Source of the DNA: Ochromonas danica | Taxonomy: Eukaryota; Sar; Chrysophyceae; Chromulinales; Chromulinaceae | Direction of reading: 5' to 3' | DNA length: 64,000 nt | Assembly (NCBI GenBank): GCA_015146655.1 | Contig: VKHL01000003.1 | Location: 62,001-126,000, forward strand | Shown here: positions 1-11,645 of the stretch, in pieces | Layout of the letters: each line of letters opens with the position of its first letter | How positions within the stretch are numbered: position 1 is the stretch's first letter | Translations under genes and position numbers: made by a program | The notes under the pieces: model-generated | Seen by the model: only the letters and a program-made list of their open reading frames with translations | The model's database searches: none | What the model was told of the DNA's origin: nothing

Positions 1-3000
1 GACACACTATATGAACGCTATTGATGTCGCGGTTGATGACTTGCCGTCAGATCTGGCGTATCATTTGGAATTGATGGGCTTATTGAGTTCTTGTACTATT
101 GGTAGATCGGGTATGACAACCATCGAAGCCAAAGTGCAGTCCATGTTCAACTTTGTCGATATAGTAGACGCCATATTAGATCCACAATGCCTGCTATTGG
201 CCAAAATCCGTCTGGGCCTATTCCTATATAATGGTATGCTCGATGTGGAAACCCCACTTCCTGCTGTTAAAGATGCTAATTGTATTTGGAAACTAATCAT
301 AGCATCGCAAGATGTCTTTGTCTTTGCAAAAGATGACCTACGCACAATCGAAAAGAATGGCTGGGAAGCTTCCACCAGCTGCAGACAAAAAGTTGAGTAC
401 ATGCTCGTCAATGCAATGATTCTCGAATCCTATTTCTCTGCTTATTACGATCATACAATCTTCAAACCTGAAGCTGGGCAAACAGTTCCTGGGGTGGAGA
501 GAATACAAATCAAAGAGCATCAAGCGAATACAATCATCCAAACTCTATACTCTCGTATAATGGCTATTTATGAAATGAGAAGCCCTCTCCTTGCACGCGA
601 ACATCATGAAGTGTTATTCAATACACTGGTTGCGTTGAACAATGCAGCAAAGGAGAAGATGATTGCTCAAGTTGAAAACCTGCATGACAGTTTCTTGCGC
701 TCAGCGGAAGAATATAATCGAGAAGATGCTCATACTTCAATGAAATCTTTCGATGAATTTCTCTACCATGTGGATCAAAGCAGTGAAATCAAATCATTTG
801 TTGATGATCAAGTGCTGGGCTTCATTGAGAAGATCGAGAAATTGCCGTGGAAAGCGAGCCTCCTCGAAGCTGGAGGGAATCATCGATACACGGAAGTCTG
901 TTTTGAACCTTTGATAGAAAGGTTGGTTCATCATGTTCGTGGGTCTATCCAAATTGTTCTTCACGGAGAAGATACTATCAAGTTCTTGGATACCAAGTCG
1001 ACAAAAACTTGCACTTGGATCTTGCGTATCTTCCGTCGCATGGTGGAAAATCGTTGGGGTATGTCAATCTACGAGCGAGATGATGATGGAGGTGAAGAAC
1101 AAGACGACGCTGTGGCTGATCTCATGATCGTCTATAACGACAGTCAAATGAGTGAAATGTGCTTGGATTTAATTGCCAAAGGAGTAGATGTTGTCCTTCA
1201 ATCCGAGGCTCTCAAGCTGTTAGTTGCGATGCTTTTCAAAGAAGGAGGAGCACTGGCCATTCAGAAATCAATCCATGCTCATCTATCACAATCAGGATCA
1301 GATATTTTCTTTCGCACTGTGAGGCAAATGCTAAATAATCTCATGTCGTGGCATCGATGGAATGGAGTGATTGTGTTGAATGAAGGCGATGATCCTGAAC
1401 TACCCGATGAACTCATTCTTGTTCGCTGTCTGCAACTGATGTGTGAAGGGCATTTCCGTCCCAATCAAGACATCATGCGGGAGCAATCCAACAACAATAC
1501 TTCTATTAATTTATTGGATGACTTTGTGCTTTACTTGCAGACGTTAGACGGTCTGAAATGCCGCACATCAACCACAGCCTCTCTGGCCGTGGCCGCTACT
1601 GTCCTTGAGGTGATTCAAGGCCCTTGTGAGGGAAATCAAGAGTACTTTGCTTTGAATACTGAATTGATTGAGACGCTAAATCGTGTGATTAGACAGCATC
1701 CAGTGCACGATTGTGAAGAACAGCAAGAACTGGAATTGAAGAAAGCTGCAATTGACATTTTCCAGGCTCTGCTTGAGGGACAAGCTCGGAAAACAGCCGT
1801 CTATGAGCGCATGCTCAGTGTCATTCATGTAGATGTCATTCTTGTATTATGCAAGGGGTCTACTACTGCCAGCGATGCCAAAACCGCGGGAGCAGAGCAA
1901 GAAAGTGAAGAGAGTGTCATGCTTAAGACCGAAAGCTTGGTCTTAATGCAAATGTTAACTGATTTTCGACCAAGTTTAAAGAAGGAATTGGATATTGATG
2001 ACGATATCTCCAAACTAACTGGCGACTCTGTCGCTTGCATCGAGTTAGTCTGGCGTGGCGAGTTACAACGACGATTCTTCCACATTCCTGAAATTTGTTC
2101 TTCCTTAGCTAAGCCAACAAAGGATCAGTTTGTGCTGACAGTAAAGAGAGCATCTCCCGAAGATAAGCTTTATGGCCTTTTAGAAGCGTCAAAAGAAATG
2201 TACCGAGAAATCTTGCATCAACAGAGATTGAAAAGCTATCGTTTGGATAATGTATTTTGTCGTATGAATCAAGATCGATCGGTTCGACTTAGCTTTCTTA
2301 TTGTTTGTGTGATCAATGTGCTCTTTATTGTTTACTATGAGACAAGAGATGTCGATTGTGCATCTGATGATCCAACAGATGATGCCTTCATCGAATATGG
2401 CCATCACACTCGTTGTACGGAGATCTATCTGTCGAATAACAATATCGATCAAGTGATTCGAGCATTGAATATAGTTCTCTTATGTTGTGCAGCTTTCACA
2501 TTGCTTTGCAGTCTTTTAGTTCGCGCTCCAGTGATATTCCAGGCCTATCAAGAAAAGCATGGCCATCTGATTAAAAGTCTCTGTTTGACTGCCGTTGATT
2601 TCTCCACCATTTACTACATTCTATACCTGGGCATTGCGATATCGGGATTAGCCTACTATCCCATGCTATCGTTTCTGTTGCTAGACTTCGTCGCCATGAG
2701 TCCAACGACTCAAGATGTATTGCAAGCCGTTTATAAGCCTCGACGACAGATCTTCATGACACTGGTTTTGACCATGATCATAGTCTATATCTTTGCTGTG
2801 TACAGCGTAAGTGATCCCTATTTTGTACCTGATAGTGTTTCTCTTTGTTTAATGCCACTGCAATGTTTAGTTTTTCTTCCTCTACCATCGCGCCTACAGC
2901 GATGATGACGCAATGATGACTTTGGGCAATGCTTTCCGATGGCTTCTGAGATGGGCTTTGCCGTACATGTCCGGTGTCAACAATATGAATGCTGATATCT

Positions 3001-4703
3001 CCAGCTACCGCATAATCGACGACCTCGCCTTCTTTCTCGTTTGCACAGTAATGTTGAACATCTTGAAAGGTATCACCATTGATACCTTTGTGGAGTTGCG
3101 CAAAGGTCTTGAGGAGAGAATGGAAGATACCACAGAGAAATGCTTTATCTGCGGCATTGAGAAGAACACGTTCAATCGTACGCTCGATCGTGATGCCTTC
3201 CGCAATCATATCAAGCATGATCAAAATCTTTGGAATTACATCTATTTCATCATCTACATTTGGGAGCAAGACAAAGACGATGATGATGGTTTGGAAACCT
3301 TTGTGCGCAAGTGCATTCGGGAGAATGATCTCACTTGGTTCCCAATGAACAAAGCAATTCGATTGGCCGAATTCCAAGAGAAAGGAGACGTCCATTCATT
3401 GAAGTATCGATTCCGTGAGAATATGACTCGATCAGAAGCATTTTTGACTGCACGAATGGCAGATTTCAAGGAGCAAGTCAATCGCACAATGGCCAGAGTT
3501 GAGAAAGCTTTGGAATACGAGGTTGAGTTAGACACCAAGCGAAACCAGAGCAGTCGCGTTCGTAGCTCTAATGTTCCATCTCAATCTGGTGTGGGAGGAC
3601 TATTAAGTAAACCGCAATCACAAGGCGGGATTGCAGCGCTCAATTCCGCTCGAAGCACCAACAGTGGCAGTAACCAGCCATCTTCCAGGCAAGAGATAAA
3701 CCCTCAGTTAATATCGGTCATGGAACACAGTCAACAGCAGCAACCACAATCTCAACCACAACCACAACCAGCTGCGTCTAACGTTTCAAGAATGTTGTCA
3801 CCGCAGCAAAAGAGATTGAGACTTTCTTCTTTGGGTTCTTCTTTCAATTCTGCCTCCTCTGCACCGCATGGAACGGCTTCTGCGCTGGATGCGGACATCA
3901 TGGGACAAATGCATCTGCGCGTTGTCTCGATTGCTGGAATGCTTTTGTATCCAACCCATATCCATAATATTGTTGTGGAGGTGATCAGCGCACGTCATCG
4001 AGGTTCCACGCGGCCGTTGACTGAATTAGAAGAACTTAGCCCAGTGGCCTCTGAGCCAATAACTCCCTACAGTTCAGAGCATTTGCAAATGGTAGCATTG
4101 ACATTAAAGAAGACGCGTTCATCCTTCTACATGGATCCCAAAGCGCTGGCGGAAAATCAAACGAAGGCCAGATATCTTGCCGAAGAGAAATTGCGCCTTA
4201 GCGGTGACATGGATGAGATAGTGGAAGAAGAAGAAGATCAAGAATCCATCACCAAAGCAAGATCCTTCTTTGATGATGATGATATCTTCACTTTTATTGA
4301 AGAGGAAAGCCCTATCAAACCTATGCAACTCATGTTTGACATGATGGACAATCCCGCTATTCTCATTCATGAAGGCTCATTACCTAGAGCGGATCTCAGC
4401 AAGTTTGTGGTGAAAATCCAAGTACGCTTCGTGGTACCAGGTCAAGCAGAGGCAGGCTTACTAGGAGTTGCTCGTGTCCCTTTCATCACATTGTTGGAAA
4501 AGGCACACGAAGGCCGTCCAGCAGAAGTTCTTTTCGACCAACGTTCGATCGAAGTGGATCTTCCGAGGGAGGGAGAGCTCATCGATTTAGACGAACCACA
4601 ACAACTGGAGAAAGTTCGTCTCCCTGTACGGAAGGGATGCATCATGCGTTTGGCAGTCATTGCCTCACATAGACTTCTCGAAGACTTTACACTAGCGAGC
4701 TAG
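1..4703 (+). CDS. IP3R/RyR-family cation channel, paralog A (5' truncated by window)
   Basis: This is the C-terminal part of a large tetrameric-type Ca2+-release channel; by alignment with paralog B about 1460 N-terminal residues lie left of the window. Exons are 2-2806 and 2871-4703; the 64-bp intron (gtaagt...tttag, phase 0) sits where B and C have their last intron. Visible parts: the second RIH region with KEGGAL, the RIH-associated segment with QGPCEGNQ, six membrane helices from about nt 2270, a pore-lining S6 ending in GITIDTF, then CFIC...HIK of the IP3R C-terminal zinc finger. The filter GGxGD of the family is absent; the aligned stretch reads PYMSGVNNM (nt 2961-2987). The last zinc-finger His is Gln (HIKHDQNLW). 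A long Gln/Ser-rich linker and a beta-rich, possibly C2-like, region follow. The family is certain; whether it conducts is open. Confidence 0.9.
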
Positions 4704-5076
4704 ACTAGACTAGTCGATGATTGGGCATTGCCGCATCTCTTCCCATTGCTTTGGTTTGATGTTGCCATTGCACTTTGTGTTTGTTTGATAGTGTGACTAT
4801 ATATACTTCTCGTGTTTCAATACTGTTATTTCAGCTGAGTTAAGATTCTCTTGCCAACTTCCACCTTTCCTCCAATACGAGGAGATGTAAACTATAGCTC
4901 TATCTTAGAATATAACACTTTTATGTTTCACACTAAGTACCCGATGAATAACAGCAAACAACTCTATCATATCGATGAGAATCAGTGGAGACTGACTGGT
5001 CAGTATGGGAAAATGATTCACCGCGCTTGAAGAATGATGTCATGGAAGCATATGCCCGCATTAAACCTATTTCACA
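4704..5076. other. convergent intergenic gap (3' UTRs)
   Basis: This gap lies between the stop of channel paralog A and the stop of the leftward gene at 5077. It is AT-rich, as expected for two facing 3' UTRs. I see no RNA gene, repeat or further open frame. Confidence 0.6.
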
Positions 5077-7099
5077 TTAAAGCAACAAGTGAGACACTAC
5101 AAGATTTGACAGGATAAACATCAACTCTGGAACTTGCCTGGACAAAACCACTGCAGCAAGCTCATCAAGAGTGCCGATGGTTTGGTACATCGAGATATCT
5201 TCTTTCTTAGGTGCCAGTAAGAAAGGAGGTTGCGGACTATGAGTGTAGTACTTCACCACAACTGTTCGAGCAGCCTTGATCTGATCTTCTGCAGCTCGAA
5301 GTTGAGGAAAGAGCGATGTTAGAAAAGTTCCCAGAGAAGCTGAACTATTCGAACACTCGTTTTGCAGATCACGAGGATATAGTAAACGCCAACAATCCTC
5401 GTCGATGCCTAACTCTTGATTACATCGTAGCACTATACCAATCTGCATGATTGTTTCATAAACTAGAACGCCTTGGGCACCATTGCTACTGTCCAGAAGA
5501 GCGACTCGGTCATCAGCTCCATTACTGTTTCGAGGAGATACCGAAGATGAAAACTCTTGATGGCGTAATCGCCAATAACGCAGCAAGGATATTTCCTTGT
5601 CCTGTGCAATCCAGCTCTCTAAGAAGTCGAGAAGATGACGATGATCGGTCTTGGGCCAGGAGGTAAGCAGTACGCCAGCCTGTTTTAACACTTGCATCAA
5701 GGAAACCATACCCACAGCTGGACTGACCAGCCGACCCTCCTGACAAACAGATGTCAGCTTGCTTTCATCCAGAATACCTACAGCTCCGCTTTGACTGGAT
5801 AGCAGTGCTTCCACATTGAAAACTTTATTTTCCTGCACATGCCACTCCGTTCCACTCACTCGCTCAAAACGCAGAGCTGGGATCCACAATGACGATCGAG
5901 TGGTTGACATCAACGCATTGCGCGATATTTTTGCCGGAGGTGGCACAGACTCACCGGAGGAGAGGTTGCTCACAGGAAAAGAAGAGGCAGAGGAGAAGGC
6001 GGAGGGCAGGGACTCTGTTGCGCCCATCAGCACAGGCAGCTTTGTCGCAGCTAAAGCTGTTTGTGCCTCAATAGAAGCAAGTGCGAGTGATGCAGGATTA
6101 TCTACTTCGAAGGAAGGAAAGCCAATAGACTGTTGACTTCCACCCGCGAGAACAACCAAAGCAGAAACAAACCTTCGTCCACGAATGCTCTTTACAAACC
6201 AATTTAACAAAACGATTAATCATTGCAGAAGAAAGAGACAGAAAATACAGCAAATTTACCTTTTGTCGATGATGCCAAAGATTCGATATTTGCTGCACTT
6301 TGGCCCGCGCGAGAGCATTCTCTCCACGCTGCAACAAATCAATCAATACTGCTTGCAACTGTTCGAATGCACGTACTTCTTCTTTATTTTCAGCCATTCT
6401 TTTAGCTTTACGCGGCTGATTTTGGCGTTCATTTTCAGGAACCTTTCCAGCATCAATTAAACCAGAAATACATGCCTTGAGGAAATCAAAATAATGGAAC
6501 GGATCATTATAGATCTTAAGCGACGTCTTGTTGACGATGCCGAGTCCAGTTTCCGTCTCTTGTAAAATGGTAAACATATCTTCTTCACTGTCGGGTTCTA
6601 CTTTAGCCGCGGAGAGACAATAGATTAAAATCATGGAGAGACCATTGCGGACTTCAGGTCGCAAGTCACTGTTCTCATCCAAGGTGCTTCGAATCCAAGC
6701 ACTTCGTGCCGCACTTTCTCTGGCCCAGCAGCTGAAAGCAATGAGCTGTTCCAGACAGACCGCCATGAGAGGCTTTGATATATCCACCGATCGAGACAAC
6801 GATTGAGAGAATTTTTGAAAGACTTGAAGGAATTTGGGCTGATAAAACTTGGTTATAGACCCATCAGAAGATCTTGGACCTGCATTACCGATAGCCAGAC
6901 TGTCACTTGAAAAGGACTGAGTGGCGGAACTGGGCATCCCCGCGGTGGTTTCCCAACGGCTGGGATTTCGAATATCGAGTAAGTTCATCGCAGCGCCTTG
7001 ATAACTGTCTTCATCACTGTCAACATCTTGCTGGAGACTAGACAGGGTTGCAGATGATCGCGGATAAGCGATTGAAGAGGGAAAGGCGTCAGATGCCAT
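5077..7099 (-). CDS. hypothetical protein, 650 aa
   Basis: I do not recognise this protein. The start is the ATG at 7099; the only earlier in-frame candidate is a TTG and a TGA lies just upstream. Exons are 7099-6260 and 6189-5077; the 70-bp intron (gtaaat...gtaaag) is phase 0. The first 90 residues are Ser/Ala-rich and probably disordered. Residues about 90-280 look helical and globular, with a YNDPFHYFDFLKACISGL stretch and a Lys/Arg-rich patch near 240. A Ser/Ala/Pro-rich linker follows, and a second globular part from about 400 to the end holds a run of helices. There is no signal peptide and no convincing membrane helix. Its promoter lies in 7100-7600, shared with the 3' end of the RING-CH gene. 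I assign no function. Confidence 0.7.
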
Positions 7100-7600
7100 T
7101 CGTTGGTCCTGAGCCGTCAATTCAATTCAATTCAACCAAATCTGAGCAATACTGAGGAAGAATAACCCGGGAAAAGAAGACCAGGCGCCAAGTGACAGAG
7201 AGAGAAGATAGCGAACGAGGCAGGTCTTTTAAAGTGGGGAGACAGTGGAGCAGCTACTCGATTTGGTCGATCTAATCGAGGTCGAGAGGAAAAACTGGTC
7301 CGCGCAGAGGCGCAAACTTTGACATCGCCTCTCAAAGTTTGACCATCAGACCGCCAGATTCTGGATCTTTAGCTCCATAACTATGGAATTATAGTCCGTC
7401 TATCTATTGCTGGGCGACCTGCTGTCTTTCAAAGACTTTAGGATTTAAAGGTTACCAAGATCACAGCAAACGATAGTCTTACATTCAACTCAATCTTGCA
7501 AAAGAGAACAAAGACTCCACGTCGATGACCTTTACGTACTATATATAGTATGTATATATATATGCTAAGAAATGACAGCTTTCACCTCCGATACTAGTGA
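7100..7600. promoter_or_regulatory. intergenic: upstream region of 5077-7099 gene and 3' end of RING-CH gene
   Basis: Both flanking genes point left, so this stretch holds the 3' UTR of the RING-CH ligase and the promoter of the 650-aa gene. A TA-rich run, actatatatagtatgtatat, lies at about 7538-7566, close to the ligase stop codon. A short ATTCA repeat precedes the downstream start. I see no gene here. Confidence 0.45.
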
Positions 7601-10600
7601 TCACTGCCTACTAGTTGCCCCTCCTGCAGTTGCAGACTCGTTCAAAGGCCGTGCGTTGACCAGCTTCTTGCCGATTAGATAGTTGTCATTCCTTACTTGG
7701 AGATAGAAATCTTCAAGGCAGGTAGAAACTGTTCGCAGAATTAGCTCACCAAGGAAGGTCTTCCAAAGAAGGAAAACCACCAGCATTATCCCACGTACAG
7801 CGTTCATCAAAAACACGGTCGGTTGACTCCTCATAGTCTCGAGGCCAGGGAAGACAAAGAGATAGAGACCAAGAAACCACAGAGCGTTCTCAATCACCCA
7901 AGAATTAAATGCCGGAGCAACAACCAAATCTTCGACGGCTGCCAATTGCAGCTCAAGTCGCCTCTTCTCTTCGATTGCTTCATTCTCTTCCTCCTCTTGG
8001 AGTGAGGCTCTTGCTTGAGGATCATTGAGGTGGACATGGTTATGCTGACGATGGCGAGGACGCAAAAGAGGAGGTGCGGTGAATAGTGCGAGCAAAGCAA
8101 GCATAGTTTCCGGCCGGTACTGCAACAAGCGCATACCAATACGCCCTGAGAGAGCAAGAAAGAGACTGCCTTCAACCAGTATCATGCCCTTGATAGCGAT
8201 CCGAGCCATCATCCACAGCTCTTCAATCACGGAAACAGACTCTGCAGACAGTGCGGGAACAAGCGGTGAATACGGTAGGGTGGGCAGGACAAAGTTTAGT
8301 AGGCGAGGCAGATTATCGTAGATCTTCCCCGCAAGTGGATCGATCTCATTGGTCCTTCCAATGAAGAAAAGAAAGAGGTCATGACCCAGACACAACAAGC
8401 AGCCAACAGATATATATGTTGCCCAACGCATTCCCAAAATCCGTACAACTATGTGTGCAAGAGTTTGTGATGAGACAAAATACTCAGAATCAATACAGAA
8501 CAAAACTCACCTCTCAAAATGGTATCCCGATCTTGGCAGATCAGCTGCCAGCGGCTATGCAGTTTCCACGTCCAAATCTTCGCAGCTCGACAGTAGTCCA
8601 ATATCATGAGACAAAGCTTGCCACCAATCAAAAAGTGCAGAGGATCGTGATAGAGCACTGACGGCAGGTAGATGCTGCGTGTTAACAGTCTGCCAATCGC
8701 CAAAGGTATTCCAACCATTCCCCCCAAAGAGCAGAGAGCAGTAATATAGCTGAGGAAACAAAACATAATCAAGCGAGGATAGAATCCGTTGCCAGAGACA
8801 CTTCGAGGAGCTAGCGACAGTTCCAGATGAGAGCGCTCCTCATCATGCCAAGCCCATCGAGACTATTTACAAATAAACAGCAACGGCAAGATTTGTCACT
8901 CATGGAATCTTCCAGTAAACCATAGCAGTCAACTTACACATTGAACAGCACTTTGCGTGTCCCATCCAGCAGGTGGACGAACGACCTGTCGATGCAATGC
9001 TTCTTCGCCTTGAATAGCTTGCTCGCCTTCCTGTTCGTGTTCAGAGGACAAAGGCAGATCAACATTAGCCGCAACACGTCTTCTTCGCGCTCTTTTCATC
9101 GAGAAAACATGGGGCAGGAAGAACTTTTCCAGACCAACCCATCGTGCAAACAACGATAGTGTATAGTACTGTGCCCGACCAATGAGGTCTTTGTATTTAT
9201 CCAAGACTGAGAGGAAGGTGAGATGGCCAATCAGGAGTTCCACGGGAAGCTGTATGGTAGGCAAGGAATACCACAACTGTAAATGTGCGACAGGAAGGAG
9301 TGGATATTGTACAGAGAGAAGGTAGTAAAGCGTGCAAGGAAGAAAGACAAGGATAGCCATCAACGCTGTGTAAACACCAAAGGAAACGGCAATACGCTTT
9401 GCATGAACATATCCACTTTCACTGATCAAAGATTGAATTAACTCAGCGTGAGCCTCTTGTGGCCTGATAATCTTGGCCAAGAAATCAGGGTGTAAGACTT
9501 CTCTCAGTTGCAAGATTGAAATAGTCATGGACAGCATAAATGTAATTCCAGCAACCCAAGCTAAGCCGAAAACCCCAACACTGTTTCTTGCCAAGAAGGT
9601 TGCCCATTGAGCTGGCTGAGGATGCAAAACACACGTTGAGAAAACAGCCAACATCATCACACCTTGTGCAAGCGGCAAGATAAAGATACGAACCATCAAG
9701 AGAAGAGAGACTTTGACCATGACGGCCAATTGCTGAATATGAAAAATGAGAGTTTGTAAGTGGCGATCGAGAAAATAAGGAAGGTAGTGACTACCCATCG
9801 CCAGGGAAAAAATCATAAGGAAGAGGAAAAGATAACCCAAGGCAACATAAAAGAAATCTACCCACTGCAAAGGCAAATCTTCATTTTCTGATATCTCCAC
9901 AGCTTGTTGCGCAACGGCGAAAATGATCCCTAATCGTCCTTCGACTTTCCCCACCACCCAGGCGAACCATTCACCAATTGGAATCCTTGAAGTAGTATCT
10001 GGAGCAACTTGCAGAACGTGGGACAATCCACTGAAATAGGTATATAGTGAGGACATCCGACTCCACACAAGCACAGCCACCCTCTTTCCCATCATGCGTG
10101 GGATACAACCCACCACCGCAAGATACGCCGATATGAATACGAGGAGCCAAACTGCATTCCGTGCAATTACATATAGCGGCCCTTGCAATCCAAGCAGTTC
10201 CAAGAGGGCCATGCGCACCTCAAGATTAATGTTACCACCATTGCCATTGCCATTGAGATTATTGCCATTGAGATCTTCATCGAGAACAGGTATGTCTTCA
10301 AGGGGAATGTCTGCCAGGTTTACCATGGGTGGACCTGGTGGGAGCTGATCAGCATTCTCATCCTCTTCTTGCTTTTCTTCCTCCATCAAGTGATCAACAA
10401 TATCATTCTCGCTAAAATCACTAAAGTCATCAGTATCTATCCCCCAGTTGCTCTCTCGGTCACCTTCGTCTTCGTCATCATCTTCATCGTCGGGCTGATT
10501 TAGAAGACGGTTCCGTCGATGTCGTAGCCCGAACACTTCGGGATTCATTGCCGCGACTTCTCTCTGCTCTACTGGATCACGGTCATCGAAAGGGTTTTGT

Positions 10601-11235
10601 ACGGGAGGAGCAGGTGGCTGAGCAACAGGGACGGCTGCAGGAAGATCATTGTTGACAGCTCCTTCGGCCGCCAAACCCTCTACTGGCTGAACCCAATGAA
10701 AGCGAACGAAATCCGTGAAGGACATGAAAATAAGTAGTGATAGCGCTATTAGCGCATCTAATACAAGGCCGTAGGCAATCGTTTGCACTGAGAACAGAGA
10801 CTGCCATTGCCAAGAAAACGAAGTTGTGCTATTGACCGTATGACGCATAAAAGTCCGATAGAAAGAGACAGTTCCAATAGGAACTAACAGGATCCAAATA
10901 ACAATAGCAAGAACGGCACGAACAAGAAAAGGTAGGACGCGACAGAAGAAGCCAACAATCAGAGACTTGAAGAGAAGAGACAGAGGCAGAACGGCAGGCG
11001 TATTCTCATCATAATAAGGTTCGAAGGTGTACTTCATGGAACACAACTCGCAATGATCCTTCTTCGAATGATCTAGCCAAGCTTCTAAGCAGTCTTGATG
11101 AACCAAACCAATGGAGCCTGTACAACGACAAGGATGATACAGTGGCCGTCCTTCTTCACCATTTCCACGACAGATACGACACTCCAGATCATTATTCTGA
11201 TGGAAGAGGTGATTATTTAAATCACTCTCCATCAT
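7601..11235 (-). CDS. Doa10/MARCH6-like RING-CH ER membrane E3 ubiquitin ligase
   Basis: The protein (1165 aa) should be an ER-membrane E3 ligase of the Doa10/MARCH6 type, which marks misfolded or short-lived proteins for proteasomal degradation. The start is an ATGATG pair at 11235. Exons are 11235-8938, 8862-8511 and 8448-7601, with introns of 75 and 62 bp in phases 0 and 1. The RING-CH finger is at the very N-terminus: CRIC at about residue 19, HPCRCTGSIGLVHQDCLEAW, then CELC, giving the C4HC3 pattern. At least a dozen hydrophobic helices follow, split by an acidic, Asn-rich cytosolic loop (about residues 215-340). Length lies between human MARCH6 (about 910) and yeast Doa10 (1319). It is head to head with the NEK kinase gene. 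The family call is firm; complex plastids also use ERAD-derived machinery, but nothing here shows plastid targeting. Confidence 0.93.
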
Positions 11236-11645
11236 TTATTTTTTCCTTGCAAGCTTCGAGCTGGGAAGTCGATTGAACAATGAGATTTGTAATTCGATTG
11301 AGAGTGAGCGAGTGCTGCCTCTGCTGGGCGGCAGTCTGGCTGACCACCCAACACGAAGCAAATTATTTGTTATAACTTCAAAATTAGCCCTTTTCTTCAG
11401 TAGGTGCCCATAGGGAAACGGATTTAACCTTGGGAGGATAAAAAGGATAAATTTCGTACTTTGTTGTGAGGAAAGTAAGGGTTTAGCGGGTGCTGCTCAT
11501 CTCTCTTGGCCTTTTTTGTTTGGCATTGATTTCTTTGCCTCAGAGGAGGGTGAAGGAGAATTATTCCGAGCCTTGTTTCACGGTTATTTCTCGGGTAGAT
11601 TTCATACTGATCTCTTTTCCTCACAGCGTGTGACACAGTGCGAGG
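11236..11645. promoter_or_regulatory. divergent promoter between RING-CH ligase and NEK kinase
   Basis: This 410-bp spacer separates two start codons that point away from each other, so it must carry both promoters. It is AT-rich with pyrimidine runs. I recognise no specific factor site and no TATA box at a sensible distance. Confidence 0.5.

Noticed and set aside
4704-5076. Possible C/D box snoRNA (GATGA and CTGA motifs near 4940-5000)
   Set aside because: The boxes do not fit the consensus well, spacing is poor and no terminal stem pairs up.
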